Positions 27,423-36,245 of a stretch of 64,000 nucleotides of DNA are shown here, one piece after another. Origin of the DNA: JAZKFT01 sp965246935 (GTDB lineage: Bacteria; Bacteroidota; Bacteroidia; Chitinophagales; Chitinophagaceae). A program made the position numbers and the translations under genes. Positions within the stretch are counted from its first letter, which is position 1, and each line of letters opens with the position of its first letter. The notes beneath the pieces were generated by a model. That model was not told the origin of the DNA. It searched no databases and was given only the letters and a program-made list of their open reading frames with translations. The DNA lies in assembly GCA_965246935.1 (NCBI GenBank), contig CBDFGC010000036.1:1-64000 (forward strand), read 5' to 3'.

Positions 27423-28427
27423 ATGAATTCTTTCGGTCGTATTTTTCGGGTAACAATTTTTGGAGAAAGCCATGGCAGCGCTGTTGGTGTTACAATTGAT
27501 GGTTGCTTACCCGGCATTACATTACGGGAAGAAGATTTTATGCCGGACCTGGAAAGAAGAAAAGGAGGAACACAAAAAGGAACAACGCCCCGTAAGGAAG
27601 ATGACAAGCCGATTTTTTTGAGCGGCCTGTTTAATTATCATACCACCGGTTCACCGCTTACCATCATATTTGAAAATAACAATACCCGATCCGGTGACTA
27701 TGAAAAGCAACGGGCAATACTAAGACCCGGTCATGCCGATTTTATTGCAGGAAAAAAATATAAAGGATTTGAAGACTACAGGGGTGGTGGTCACTTTAGC
27801 GGAAGACTTACTGTTGGATTGGTTGCCGCTGGTGTGATTGCAAAAAAAATGATCAGTTATATCTCGTCTTTATCTAATTTAAAACCTGCTATAACTGCCT
27901 TTGTAAAAGAAATTGGCGGTGAAACCAATCTGGAAGCCGGACTGCAAAAAGCAATTGATGCCAAAGATTCTGTCGGTGGTATTGTGGAATGTCAGGTTAC
28001 CGATTTGCCACTTGCATTGGGCGAACCCTTTTTCGACTCGTTGGAATCCTTATTAAGCCATATTGTATTTGCCATACCGGCCGTGAGGGGTATTGAATTT
28101 GGAACAGGCTTTGACAGTGCCCGTATGTTCGGTACGATGCATAATGACGTATTTATTAATGAAGAAGGTAAAACTGCTTCTAATCACGCAGGTGGCATAA
28201 CCGGCGGTTTATCAAATGGAAATACGATTGTATTTAGAATTGCTATTAAACCAACAGCATCTACTCCAAAGGAACAGGTTAGTTATAATTTTGAGAATCG
28301 TGAAATAGAACGCTTCTCAATTAAAGGCCGGCATGATCTGTGCATTGCTCTACGGGTACCTCCAGTACTTGAAGCTGTCACAGCTATTGTATTGAGTGAT
28401 GTATTATTAATCACCGGAGCAAACTAA
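27423..28427 (+). CDS. aroC: Chorismate synthase
   Basis: AroC eliminates phosphate from EPSP to give chorismate, needing reduced FMN. The 334-residue protein begins MNSFGRIFRVTIFGESHGSA and has the signatures GCLPGI, RPGHADFIAGKKY, RGGGHFSGRLT and SNHAGGITGG. It is a little shorter than the usual 350-360, ending VLEAVTAIVLSDVLLI, but the core is complete. It closes the aromatic gene run, which here lacks aroQ/aroD, aroE and aroK. Those must lie elsewhere in the genome. Confidence 0.96.
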   Translation: MNSFGRIFRVTIFGESHGSAVGVTIDGCLPGITLREEDFMPDLERRKGGTQKGTTPRKEDDKPIFLSGLFNYHTTGSPLTIIFENNNTRSGDYEKQRAILRPGHADFIAGKKYKGFEDYRGGGHFSGRLTVGLVAAGVIAKKMISYISSLSNLKPAITAFVKEIGGETNLEAGLQKAIDAKDSVGGIVECQVTDLPLALGEPFFDSLESLLSHIVFAIPAVRGIEFGTGFDSARMFGTMHNDVFINEEGKTASNHAGGITGGLSNGNTIVFRIAIKPTASTPKEQVSYNFENREIERFSIKGRHDLCIALRVPPVLEAVTAIVLSDVLLITGAN

Positions 28428-28669
28428 ATTACAATATTCCTTTTCCCTTCATTTTATTTTGGAGATTGCGCAATTTACTAATGGTAAATACCATTAGTGA
28501 GATTTTATTTCTATGCGTATTATGGTAGTTCTCAATGCACTAACAGTTTTACTATTATTATTTTTTTTTGATTCTGAAACTTTTTTTGAATTCTGTCCGT
28601 AATTCTTTTTAATCAACTCAATTCGTATACATTAATTAATATTTTATTTACAATCAAACAAAACCTTTT

Positions 28670-29371
28670 ATGTTTAGAACGTTTTTCTCAAAAACACATG
28701 CTACAGACGGCGGTATTTTGCCGGTCTTGGCGAATGTGTCCCGCAGAAAGTTTTTGGGCGTTGCAGGCACTGCAACAGGTGCCCTTGCCATTGCCTCCTG
28801 CCACGATAACAATAGTAATGATACCGGGGTAGACCTCGGTAGTGGTGATGTAGGCATTTTAAATTATGCTTATGCTTTGGAACAACTGGAAGCTGCATTT
28901 TATGTAAGGGTCGTTACATCACCTTATAGTGGTATTACCGCTACCGAAACTTCTTATTTAACTGACATTCGTGATCATGAAGTTTCTCACCGCGAATTTT
29001 TTAAGGCAGCAATTACAGCTGCTGGTGCAACTCCTATTCCCGGTTTAGATGTTAATTTCAGTTCTATCAATTTTGCGGATCGTACGAGTGTATTAAATAC
29101 TGCTATGGCATTTGAAGATTTAGGCGTTTCTGCTTACAATGGCGCCGGAACTTTACTGATAAATGGAGACTATCTGGTAATTGCAGGAAAAATAGTATCT
29201 GTTGAAGCCCGCCACGCTTCATTGATCAGGGATTTGGTAGCCCTGAATACTTTTGCCAATACGACCGATTCAAACGGCTTGGACCCTGCCCGCACTCCCC
29301 CACAGGTATTGGCTATTGCAGGTGCTTATATAAATACTAAAATTAATGCAAATAATTTACCAACCAGCTAA
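28670..29371 (+). CDS. Ferritin-like domain lipoprotein with Tat signal
   Basis: This 233-residue protein has a twin-arginine signal (SRRKFLGV, residues 24-31) followed by a hydrophobic stretch and a Cys at residue 44 in IASC, so it is probably a Tat-exported lipoprotein. The rest is a ferritin-like four-helix domain. Helices carry ALEQLEAAFY, IRDHEVSHREFFKAA, MAFEDLGVSAYNGAG and SVEARHASLIRD, with Glu and His placed as for a di-iron centre. Such secreted ferritin-like proteins (Pfam type Ferritin_2) are widespread and poorly characterised. It is followed after 12 bases by a second member of the family, forming an operon with a shared terminator. Confidence 0.88.
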   Translation: MFRTFFSKTHATDGGILPVLANVSRRKFLGVAGTATGALAIASCHDNNSNDTGVDLGSGDVGILNYAYALEQLEAAFYVRVVTSPYSGITATETSYLTDIRDHEVSHREFFKAAITAAGATPIPGLDVNFSSINFADRTSVLNTAMAFEDLGVSAYNGAGTLLINGDYLVIAGKIVSVEARHASLIRDLVALNTFANTTDSNGLDPARTPPQVLAIAGAYINTKINANNLPTS

Positions 29372-29383
29372 AAACATATTACT

Positions 29384-30292
29384 ATGAATTTGCAAAATAT
29401 ATTAGGTGCTATCGAACAGGTAGATCCTGAAGTTTATGATAGATTAGATACACGTCGCCATGCTATGAAGCGTTTTACACGTGTAGGTGGCCGTATCGCT
29501 TTATCTGCCATACCCCTAGCAATCGGATCTATGTTTAAAAAGGCATATGGTCAGCCTGCTACTGCTACTGTAAAAAGCATCCTGCAATATGCGTTGACCC
29601 TTGAATACATCGAGGCTGCATTTTATAATAAAGGGGTTGCGAGCGCAGCAACAATCGGTATTACAGGTACAGCGCTTACAGCTATTACCAAGATCCGGGA
29701 TGATGAAAATGCACATGTCAATTTTTTGAAAACTGCGCTGACTACTGCTTTTGCAGCTACTCCCGCAGAAGTTGCTTCTCCAAACATAGATTTAACCGGG
29801 GGCAAAAGTGCAGCAGGTACAGGTCCGTTTGCAGCTGCTTATCAAGCTAATGGTTATTTAACATACCTGGCCGTAGCACAAACTTTTGAAGATACAGGCG
29901 TACGTGCCTATAAAGGCCGTGCCAAAGAAATTACAAAAGGGGGAGCCTACTTAACTGCCGCATTACAAATTCACTCAGTTGAGGCCCGTCATGCTGCACA
30001 TATCCGATATATGCGCAGTAGTGTTGGTGCAGGTACTATCCCTGCCGGTCAAACTGTAAAGCCATGGATCACTCAAAGCCAATCAGGTATTACTACAGGT
30101 GTTGCCAATACTGATGCAGCTATCGCTTTAAGCTATGCAGGTGCAACTCCTGAAAGTACAACAACCCAGGCTGGTGTGGCAATTACAAATATTGGCGGAC
30201 AGGTAATTTCTGCAAACGCAGCCACTGAAGCATTCGATGAGCCATTAACGTCAACAGAGGTGTTAGCAATCATAAATGGTTTCATATATTAG
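29384..30292 (+). CDS. Second ferritin-like domain protein, exported
   Basis: This 302-residue protein has an unusual N-terminus: about 25 residues precede a twin-arginine-like RRHAMKRFTRVGGRIALSAI and a hydrophobic stretch (cleavage perhaps after AYGQ, residues 54-57). The ferritin-like domain then repeats the pattern of the gene upstream: ALTLEYIEAAFY, IRDDENAHVNFLKTA, AQTFEDTGVRAYKG and HSVEARHAAHIRYM. It is longer than its neighbour by a C-terminal region that ends FDEPLTSTEVLAIINGFIY. The two probably work together. Neither has a known substrate. Confidence 0.88.
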   Translation: MNLQNILGAIEQVDPEVYDRLDTRRHAMKRFTRVGGRIALSAIPLAIGSMFKKAYGQPATATVKSILQYALTLEYIEAAFYNKGVASAATIGITGTALTAITKIRDDENAHVNFLKTALTTAFAATPAEVASPNIDLTGGKSAAGTGPFAAAYQANGYLTYLAVAQTFEDTGVRAYKGRAKEITKGGAYLTAALQIHSVEARHAAHIRYMRSSVGAGTIPAGQTVKPWITQSQSGITTGVANTDAAIALSYAGATPESTTTQAGVAITNIGGQVISANAATEAFDEPLTSTEVLAIINGFIY

Positions 30293-30665
30293 TATTTTAT
30301 AGACTTACTTATTGTAAGGAGGCTATATCTCAATTGGGTATAGCCTCTTTTTTTATGATAAACTATCGTGTTAAAGCATTTCTACATCCGGCTAATCAGC
30401 AATCCCTTTTTGTGATCAATTGCATAACTTTACAAGGTAATTGTTGAGTAACACCACCAAACCTTATTGTACCGGATACCCTGATAAGAATAAATAAACG
30501 GAATTTTAAAATGCATATTTTGCCGGTTGTACCCGCAGAAAAATTTGGACTTATTGTTACCCAAAGAAAATTTCAGCCTGCCACCCTTCTAATCAAAAAT
30601 CCCAATGATTTCCTTTCCTTTATCATAAAACTAAAGCCGGAATTTATTTCGTATATTTTTTAAAA
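30293..30665. other. Intergenic region after the ferritin-like pair
   Basis: Apart from the terminator at 30319-30354 this stretch of about 370 bases shows nothing I can assign. A short open frame with MHILPVVPAEKFG near 30511 continues with plausible residues but ends without domain features, so I leave it uncalled. Confidence 0.5.
30319..30354 (+). terminator. Intrinsic terminator of the ferritin-like operon
   Basis: GAGGCTATA (30319-30327) pairs with TATAGCCTC (30339-30347) with an 11-base loop, followed by seven T. It begins 27 bases after the second ferritin-like gene. Confidence 0.92.
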
Positions 30666-31049
30666 ATGCTGACAGCGATTCGTGCCGGAACCAAAAATGA
30701 TTGCCTCCGATTTATGCGGGACATGAACGCTAAAGATATGCATGCTTTAGGCAACTGGTTTACAGATGAAAGTTCAATTTGGGTTCCACCTGGCGGACCT
30801 GTTTTTGGCTTCACCCGTATTATGGCTATGTTTAGGGCTATATTTCGCCGCTATGCCGCTATCGACTGGACTGTAAATGAAATTTTTGAGATTGAACCCA
30901 ACCGATTTCTCATTTTTCATGAGGCAAATGCTACATTTAACAGTGGCACAACTTACAAAAACAAGGTCATAACAGACATTACTTTTAATGCGGATATAAA
31001 AATTATCCGGCTTTCGGATTATTTTAAGAATACGGCTATATTGTCTTAA
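30666..31049 (+). CDS. SnoaL/NTF2-like small protein
   Basis: This 127-residue protein has the NTF2-like cone pattern: an N-terminal helix pair (CLRFMRDMNAKDMHALGNWF), the DESSIWVPPGGPVFG loop, a helix around MAMFRAIFRRY, then antiparallel strands (IDWTVNEIFEIEPNRFLIFHEANATF, KVITDITF). Such folds serve as isomerases, lyases or ligand-binding modules, and nothing here says which. It stands alone, without signal peptide. Confidence 0.7.
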   Translation: MLTAIRAGTKNDCLRFMRDMNAKDMHALGNWFTDESSIWVPPGGPVFGFTRIMAMFRAIFRRYAAIDWTVNEIFEIEPNRFLIFHEANATFNSGTTYKNKVITDITFNADIKIIRLSDYFKNTAILS

Positions 31050-31167
31050 AATACCGGCCAGTATAAACACCGGCATTCTTAAGCTTTCCTCGATATATAG
31101 TAGGTTAGTTCCGGAAAGCATAAATACAGTTGCTGACCTTCAATCAGGATTGTATTAGTTTCGGTAA

Positions 31168-32145
31168 ATGAATACTGTTATGCAATCCTTTCAGCAACTC
31201 GGCGATCAGTTTCAACAATATTTTGCTGTAGAACATTTTCCGGCTACAACACCCACTTTGTATGATCCGAACCGCTATTTTCTACAATTAGGCGGAAAGC
31301 GGATCAGGCCGGTTTGCGTACTAATGGGTAACGAACTTTTCGGTGACGTTCATCCGGATGCCTGGAATACTGCTACTGCTATAGAACTCTTCCACAATTT
31401 TACCCTGATACATGACGATATTATGGACAAAGCGCCCTTGCGGCGGGGTATGGAAACGGTACATGAAAAGTACGGTACACCCACTGCATTGCTGGCAGGT
31501 GATGTAATGCTGGTACAGGCTTACGATTATTTAAACAAAACGACAGGCGCCTACTTGCAACGCCTCATTAAAATGTTTAACCAGGCGGCCAGGTTGGTGT
31601 GCGAGGGGCAACAGCTTGATATGGATTTTGAACATCAGGATTCTGTTTCCATTGATGATTACCTGAACATGATTACTTTGAAGACCTCAGTATTATTAGC
31701 GGCCAGCTTACAAATGGGAGCTATCATCGGTGGCGGAAGCCAGGCAAATGCAGGGCATTTGTATGAGTTCGGCAAAAATTTGGGTATCGCTTTTCAGGTG
31801 CAGGATGATTATTTAGATGCTTTTGGAGATCCGATGAAGTTTGGCAAACAGGTAGGTGGTGATATTATGGCAAATAAAAAAACTTTTTTGCTGCTGTATG
31901 CACTGCAAATGGCTGAAGAGACGGACAAACAAAAGATAGCAGCGTTATTGAAATCGGATAGTTTCGATAAAGTAGACATTATGCTCCAGTTGTACAAAAA
32001 GTACAACGTTGATGAATGGGCAATGCATCTCAAAAATAAATATTACCAGGATGCACTTACGCACCTGGAGGCTATAGCAGTCGTATCGTACCGAAAAGCA
32101 CCTTTGCAGGAGCTTGCGGAATTTTTGATTGACCGGGAGGTGTAA
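31168..32145 (+). CDS. Polyprenyl diphosphate synthase (isoprenoid chain elongation)
   Basis: This 325-residue trans-prenyltransferase condenses isopentenyl diphosphate with allylic diphosphates. The first aspartate-rich motif is DDIMD at residues 83-87 (LIHDDIMDKAPLRRG) and the second is in FQVQDDYLDAFGD. GGKRIRPV near residue 42 binds diphosphate. Chain length cannot be read reliably; farnesyl/geranylgeranyl or longer quinone side chains are all possible. It is a monocistronic-looking gene. Confidence 0.93.
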   Translation: MNTVMQSFQQLGDQFQQYFAVEHFPATTPTLYDPNRYFLQLGGKRIRPVCVLMGNELFGDVHPDAWNTATAIELFHNFTLIHDDIMDKAPLRRGMETVHEKYGTPTALLAGDVMLVQAYDYLNKTTGAYLQRLIKMFNQAARLVCEGQQLDMDFEHQDSVSIDDYLNMITLKTSVLLAASLQMGAIIGGGSQANAGHLYEFGKNLGIAFQVQDDYLDAFGDPMKFGKQVGGDIMANKKTFLLLYALQMAEETDKQKIAALLKSDSFDKVDIMLQLYKKYNVDEWAMHLKNKYYQDALTHLEAIAVVSYRKAPLQELAEFLIDREV

Positions 32146-32370
32146 ATAAGTAAAAGCTTAAAACTGATAGGTAATAACCCGAAAGTTGCATTTTGAAAAA
32201 CAATAGTTAAGTTGTAAAGTTTGTACTTTTTTCCAATATCATTACTATATACCCCCATTGCTCACATATCGTCTCCAATAAGTCCCCGAGTTTTCTTTTC
32301 AGGCAAAAAATATTGGATTTATGATTTACTTAGCAAAATCCTTTATTTTGATTGCCTTAAACCTAACCTT

Positions 32371-34121
32371 ATGTCTTTACTACGAAAGAAAACTATTACT
32401 GCTATTCTGAGAGATGCGGAGGCCGGCTACCACGATGGCGAAGGTCATGGAGCCTTAAAGCGGGTATTGGGGGTAAAAGATCTCACTGCCTTTGGAATAG
32501 CTGCAGTAATTGGCGCCGGTATTTTTAGCAGCATTGGCAAAGCCTGTTTCGATGGTGGTCCCGGCGTAATTTTTTTATACATATTTACAGCAGTTGCTTG
32601 TGGGTTTGCCGCACTTTGTTATGCAGAGTTTGCTTCCACAGTTCCGGTTTCTGGTAGTGCTTATACCTATTCTTATGTAGCCTTCGGCGAAATTTTTGCC
32701 TGGATCATTGGCTGGGATTTGCTGATGGAGTACGCCATTGGCAATATCGCCGTAGCAATTTCCTGGAGTGATTATTTCACCGGGCTGATGGATAAAGCCG
32801 GGTTGCACATACCTGAATGGCTTACCATGGATTTTACGACAGCGCACCATGGGTTTGATGAGGCCAGTAAGCTAATAGCCGGAGGGCAGGTGTTACAAAA
32901 TTTAGACGGTGCGCTGATTGAACGATTTACTGCCTGGACTACTGCACCACAGATAGGTGGATTACACCTGATTATGGATTAAACCTACCGGCCTTACTGA
33001 TTGTGGGGCTAATTACCGCTATTGTTTTCGTAGGTATTAAAGAAAGCCGAAGCCTGAGTAACATTATGGTGGGCATAAAATTAGCCGTTATTTTCTTGGT
33101 AATTGTGCTGGGTGCTTACTACACCAACACCGAAAACTGGAAGCCTTTTACACCTAATGGAATCGGAGGTATTTTAAAGGGCGTTTCGGCTGTATTCTTT
33201 GCCTATATTGGTTTTGATGCCATCAGCACTACGGCAGAAGAATGTAAAAATCCACAACGGGATTTGCCTCGGGGGATGATTTATTCCCTGATTATCTGTA
33301 CCATTTTATACGTAATTCTCGCCCTGGTACTTACCGGGATGGTAAAATATACTCAATTAAATGTCGGTGATCCGCTGGCAAAAGTGTTTGAGGCCCGTGG
33401 ATTAAAATGGATAGCCGGAATTGTTGCAGTAAGTGCCGTAATTGCTACGGCCAGTGTGCTGCTCGTTTTCCAGATGGGACAGCCACGCATCTGGATGAGC
33501 ATGAGCCGGGATGGCCTGCTTCCGAAGATTTTTTCCCGTATTCATCCAAAGTATAAAACGCCATCTTTTTCTACGGTACTTACCGGTTTACTGGTTGCTA
33601 TTCCGGCTTTGTTTTTGAACCTGGATGTTGTATTAGCACTTACCAGCATCGGAACGCTGTTTGCATTTGTGTTGGTATGCGGCGGTATTTTGGTATTGCA
33701 GCATCTTCCCGACAGGCCGCAAAGTAAGTTCCGGGTACCTTATGTAAATGGCAAATTTATTGTGCCGGCATTATTTGTCCTTGCCGTTGTGCTTGTTTTT
33801 AAATACAGCCCTACTCACTTTAGTGGCTTATTGAGCAAAGAGGGCTTTCCGATGATCTTGTTTTGGATAGTAGCACTTCTTGTTTCAGTACTCACATTTA
33901 TGAAAAACTTTTCATTGATCCCAGTTTTGGGATTGACGAGCTGTTTTTACCTGATGGCCCAAGAAAATCATTCGAATTGGCTTCGTTTCCTGATATGGCT
34001 GGCTATTGGGTTGGTTATCTATTTTGCTTACAGCCGGCATAATAGCCGGTTAGCCAAATCTGAAACAGATAGGTCTTTCACCAACCCGGATAAAACTGTT
34101 TTTGAAAAGAATGATCTTTAA
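32371..34121 (+). pseudogene. APC-family amino acid permease, split by one frameshift
   Basis: From ATG 32371 (MSLLRKKTITAILRDAEAG) the first frame covers the N-terminal membrane segments (FGIAAVIGAGIFSSIGK is the APC signature) and stops at 32982 after GGLHLIMD. The other frame continues without loss from the same point as LNLPALLIVGLITAIVFVG and runs to 34121. One missing T in the GGATTAAACC at about 32977-32985 explains the break. Joined, it is about 583 residues with roughly 12-14 membrane segments, like the YfnA/CAT-type cationic or neutral amino acid permeases. Sequence quality on both sides is high, so the break is either recent or a sequencing error. Confidence 0.8.
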
Positions 34122-34156
34122 ATCACCAATTTTGCAGCTAATTATTTGAGGTAGTT

Positions 34157-35185
34157 ATGAAATTTGAAGTAGGTGATAGTGTTGTTGTGAAACATAGCAA
34201 TGAAGACGGTAAGGTAGCAGAAATCATTAATGATAAGATGGTGTTGGTAGAAGTACGGGGCGTAAAGTTTCCGGTATATAACGACCAACTTGATTTTCCT
34301 TATTTTAAAATGTTTTCCAAACAGCCGGTTGTGCCGGAAAAAAAACCGGTTAAGAAATATATTGAAGATGTGAAACGGGAAAAAGGTACGGAAAGATATA
34401 AAGTATCAGATGGCGTATGGCTCACCTTTTTACCGGTTTTTGATAAAGACATTTTTGATGATGATGTGGTTGAATCCCTGAAAATATATCTCGTTAATCA
34501 AACACAGAACGGGTATGGATTCCGGTACTGGCTACGCTACAAAGGCGCTGAAGACTTTGAATTAAAAAATGAAATTTTTGCCCTTAACGATTTTTACCTG
34601 ATGGATATTCCGTTTGAATCATTGAACGACGGACCATCGCTTGATTTTGAATTTTGGTTATTGAAGGCCGATAAAACAAAAGCTGATTTCCATGAAGTTT
34701 TTTACAAGCCAAAAGCAAAACAGGTGTTTGGCAAAGTAGAGGAGATCCGGAAAAAAGGAGAGGCTACGTTTTCGCATTTGCTATTTGAAACATTTCCGGA
34801 TAGGGTAGTAGTGCCGGTTGAAAAACATAATGATTTAGACAAACTGAAAAATGCCGGCTTTAAAGTGTATGATGCCAAAGAAGGCCGCCGTCATTTGCCG
34901 CCTGCCCAAAGCGTTATTGATCTGCATATTGAAAAATTACATGAAAAGCCGGGCTCATTGACGCCATTTGAAATGATGACGATCCAGTTGGACACTTTTG
35001 AAAAACACCTGGAACTGGCACAACTACATCATCTTAAAGAATTCACGGTTATCCACGGCATTGGCACCGGCAAACTGCGTGATGAAATACATGAACAATT
35101 ACGGCTTAAAAAAGGTGTAAAGAGCTTTGTAAACCAGTATCATCCCTGGTATGGATATGGTGCAACACAGATTTATTTAGATTGA
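34157..35185 (+). CDS. DUF2027/Smr-domain protein
   Basis: This 342-residue protein has an N-terminal KOW/Tudor-like strand region (MKFEVGDSVVVKHSNEDGKVAEI), a middle domain of the DUF2027 type found in Bacteroidota (about 75-235; RYKVSDGVWLTFLPV, YGFRYWLRYKG), and a C-terminal Smr domain (about 258-342). The Smr signature is present: VIDLHIEKL (DLH motif) and HGIGTGKLRDEIHE. Smr domains are DNA- or RNA-acting endonucleases best known from MutS2 and ribosome-rescue factors. It follows the permease by 35 bases and is followed by a heptamer element and rnpB. Confidence 0.88.
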   Translation: MKFEVGDSVVVKHSNEDGKVAEIINDKMVLVEVRGVKFPVYNDQLDFPYFKMFSKQPVVPEKKPVKKYIEDVKREKGTERYKVSDGVWLTFLPVFDKDIFDDDVVESLKIYLVNQTQNGYGFRYWLRYKGAEDFELKNEIFALNDFYLMDIPFESLNDGPSLDFEFWLLKADKTKADFHEVFYKPKAKQVFGKVEEIRKKGEATFSHLLFETFPDRVVVPVEKHNDLDKLKNAGFKVYDAKEGRRHLPPAQSVIDLHIEKLHEKPGSLTPFEMMTIQLDTFEKHLELAQLHHLKEFTVIHGIGTGKLRDEIHEQLRLKKGVKSFVNQYHPWYGYGATQIYLD

Positions 35186-35205
35186 TTAAAGTCCGAAAGA
35201 CAATT

Positions 35206-35241
35206 AGTCGACAGTCCGGAAGTCAGCAGTCAACAGTCGAA
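35206..35241 (+). repeat. Heptamer array (AGTC-based word), left arm
   Basis: AGTC recurs at 35206, 35213, 35221, 35228 and 35235, a 7-base period with one extra base. The word is close to AGTCAGC. It is the left arm of an inverted pair with the array at 35311-35352 and begins shortly after the Smr gene stop. Confidence 0.75.
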
Positions 35242-35310
35242 AAGAAAGATATAAAGTTTAAATATTTCAGTAATTTTTTATTCTTTTATCTGGCGTATTG
35301 TGATTGTCTT

Positions 35311-35352
35311 TACTGCTGACTGCCGACTATTGAATTTTGACTGTTTACTAAA
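35311..35352 (-). repeat. Heptamer array, right arm, inverted (GACT-based word)
   Basis: Six exact 7-base units start at 35311, 35318, 35325, 35332, 35339 and 35346, including TACTGCT, GACTGCC and GACTATT. The reverse complement matches the left arm word. Its end overlaps the likely -33 region of the rnpB promoter. Confidence 0.8.
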
Positions 35353-35363
35353 ACCTATTTTTG
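35337..35363 (+). promoter_or_regulatory. Likely rnpB promoter of the Bacteroidota type
   Basis: TATTTTTG at 35356-35363 fits the TAnnTTTG -7 element of Bacteroidota. TTGACT at 35337-35342 (inside the heptamer arm) could be the -33 element with a 16-base gap; a TTG at 35330 gives a 23-base gap. The predicted start falls near 35368, exactly where the P1 stem of RNase P RNA begins. Confidence 0.65.
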
Positions 35364-35367
35364 CCCT

Positions 35368-35777
35368 GCTGCAAAGCTGAGCTATCGTGTCCCGGTTTAC
35401 CGGGATAAGGAAAGTCCGGACAGTATAGAGCGAACCTATCCCGATAACGTCGGGAAATTTTTCCGCCCCGGTGGAAGAGATTCAGATAGTGCCACAGAAA
35501 ATAACCGCCACGCATTTTGCGGGGTAAGGGTGAAAATGTAAGGTAAGAGCTTACAGTCCTGGCTGGGAACAGTCGGGAAGGGTAAACCTTAGGTACTGAA
35601 ATGCCACATATAGGAATCTTCAAGAGCGGCTCGTTTTTGTTCCTGCTTTGTAAAAGGAAGGACGGGTTCCAGGGTAGGCAGCTACATCCCGGTAGCAATG
35701 CCGGGAGCAGATAAATGATAGCATCCCCATAATTTGGGGAAACAGAATCCGGCTTATGAAGCTTTGCAGCTTTTTTT
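35368..35777 (+). ncRNA. rnpB: RNase P RNA, bacterial class A
   Basis: This is the catalytic RNA that matures tRNA 5' ends. The P1 stem is perfect: GCTGCAAAGCT (35368-35378) pairs with AGCTTTGCAGC (35760-35770). The universal CR-I sequence GGAAAGTCCGGAC is at 35408-35420, the central AGGGTGAAAA region with GTAAGAGCTTACAG is at about 35526-35555, and the 3' conserved ACAGAATCCGGCTTAT is at about 35742-35757. AGATAAATGATAGC with the CCCC...GGGG hairpin precedes it. A T7 run after P1 serves as terminator. Length (about 400 nt) fits the family. No RNA of this class needs a protein frame, so overlapping open frames here are spurious. Confidence 0.96.
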
Positions 35778-35824
35778 ATTAGTATTGTACAGTATCTTTT
35801 ATAGCTGTGCTAACCCTATTATCT

Positions 35825-36241
35825 GTGAAAAAAATTATCATCTGCGGTTTCATGTTGTTCTGCCTGAACGCTTGTAAAGATGAATCATCAACTGCAAAAA
35901 CAAACACTAAAAATGGATCTTCTTCACCGGCTGTAAACCTACCGAGTGATTCATTAGCTGTTGCAAAAGACGATATCGTCAGCGCTCAACCTGAAATGGA
36001 AAAAACACAATCAGATGCTAAGATTCTAAATAAAAAGAGTAGCGGTAACTGGCCAACAATTGCACAGAATTTTTTTCTCAACCAATGCATAAAGGATGGT
36101 AATTTTTTGAGTCAGGATCAGGCAAAAAACTATTGTAATTGTATGTTGGTAAAAATTCAGGATAAATACCCTAACCTAAAGGAGGCAGGTAAGATGACCC
36201 GGGAAGAAGCACATACGCTGTCGCAGAGTTGCCTTAAATAA
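35825..36241 (+). CDS. Small lipoprotein, hypothetical
   Basis: With GTG 35825 as start the protein has 138 residues and a clean lipoprotein signal (MKKIIICGFMLFCLNAC, Cys17). TTG 35807 would add six residues in front of the charged n-region, which is less natural. After a Ser/Thr/Lys-rich linker, the C-terminal 60 residues form a small helical domain with paired cysteines (NQCIKDG, YCNCMLVKIQDKYPN, LSQSCLK), which may form disulfides in the periplasm. I do not recognise the family. It follows rnpB by about 50 bases. Confidence 0.75.
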   Translation: MKKIIICGFMLFCLNACKDESSTAKTNTKNGSSSPAVNLPSDSLAVAKDDIVSAQPEMEKTQSDAKILNKKSSGNWPTIAQNFFLNQCIKDGNFLSQDQAKNYCNCMLVKIQDKYPNLKEAGKMTREEAHTLSQSCLK

Positions 36242-36245
36242 TTTA

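Noticed and set aside
35348..35698. 116-codon open frame on the minus strand across 35.3-35.7 kb
   Set aside because: It overlaps the RNase P RNA, whose conserved motifs explain the sequence.
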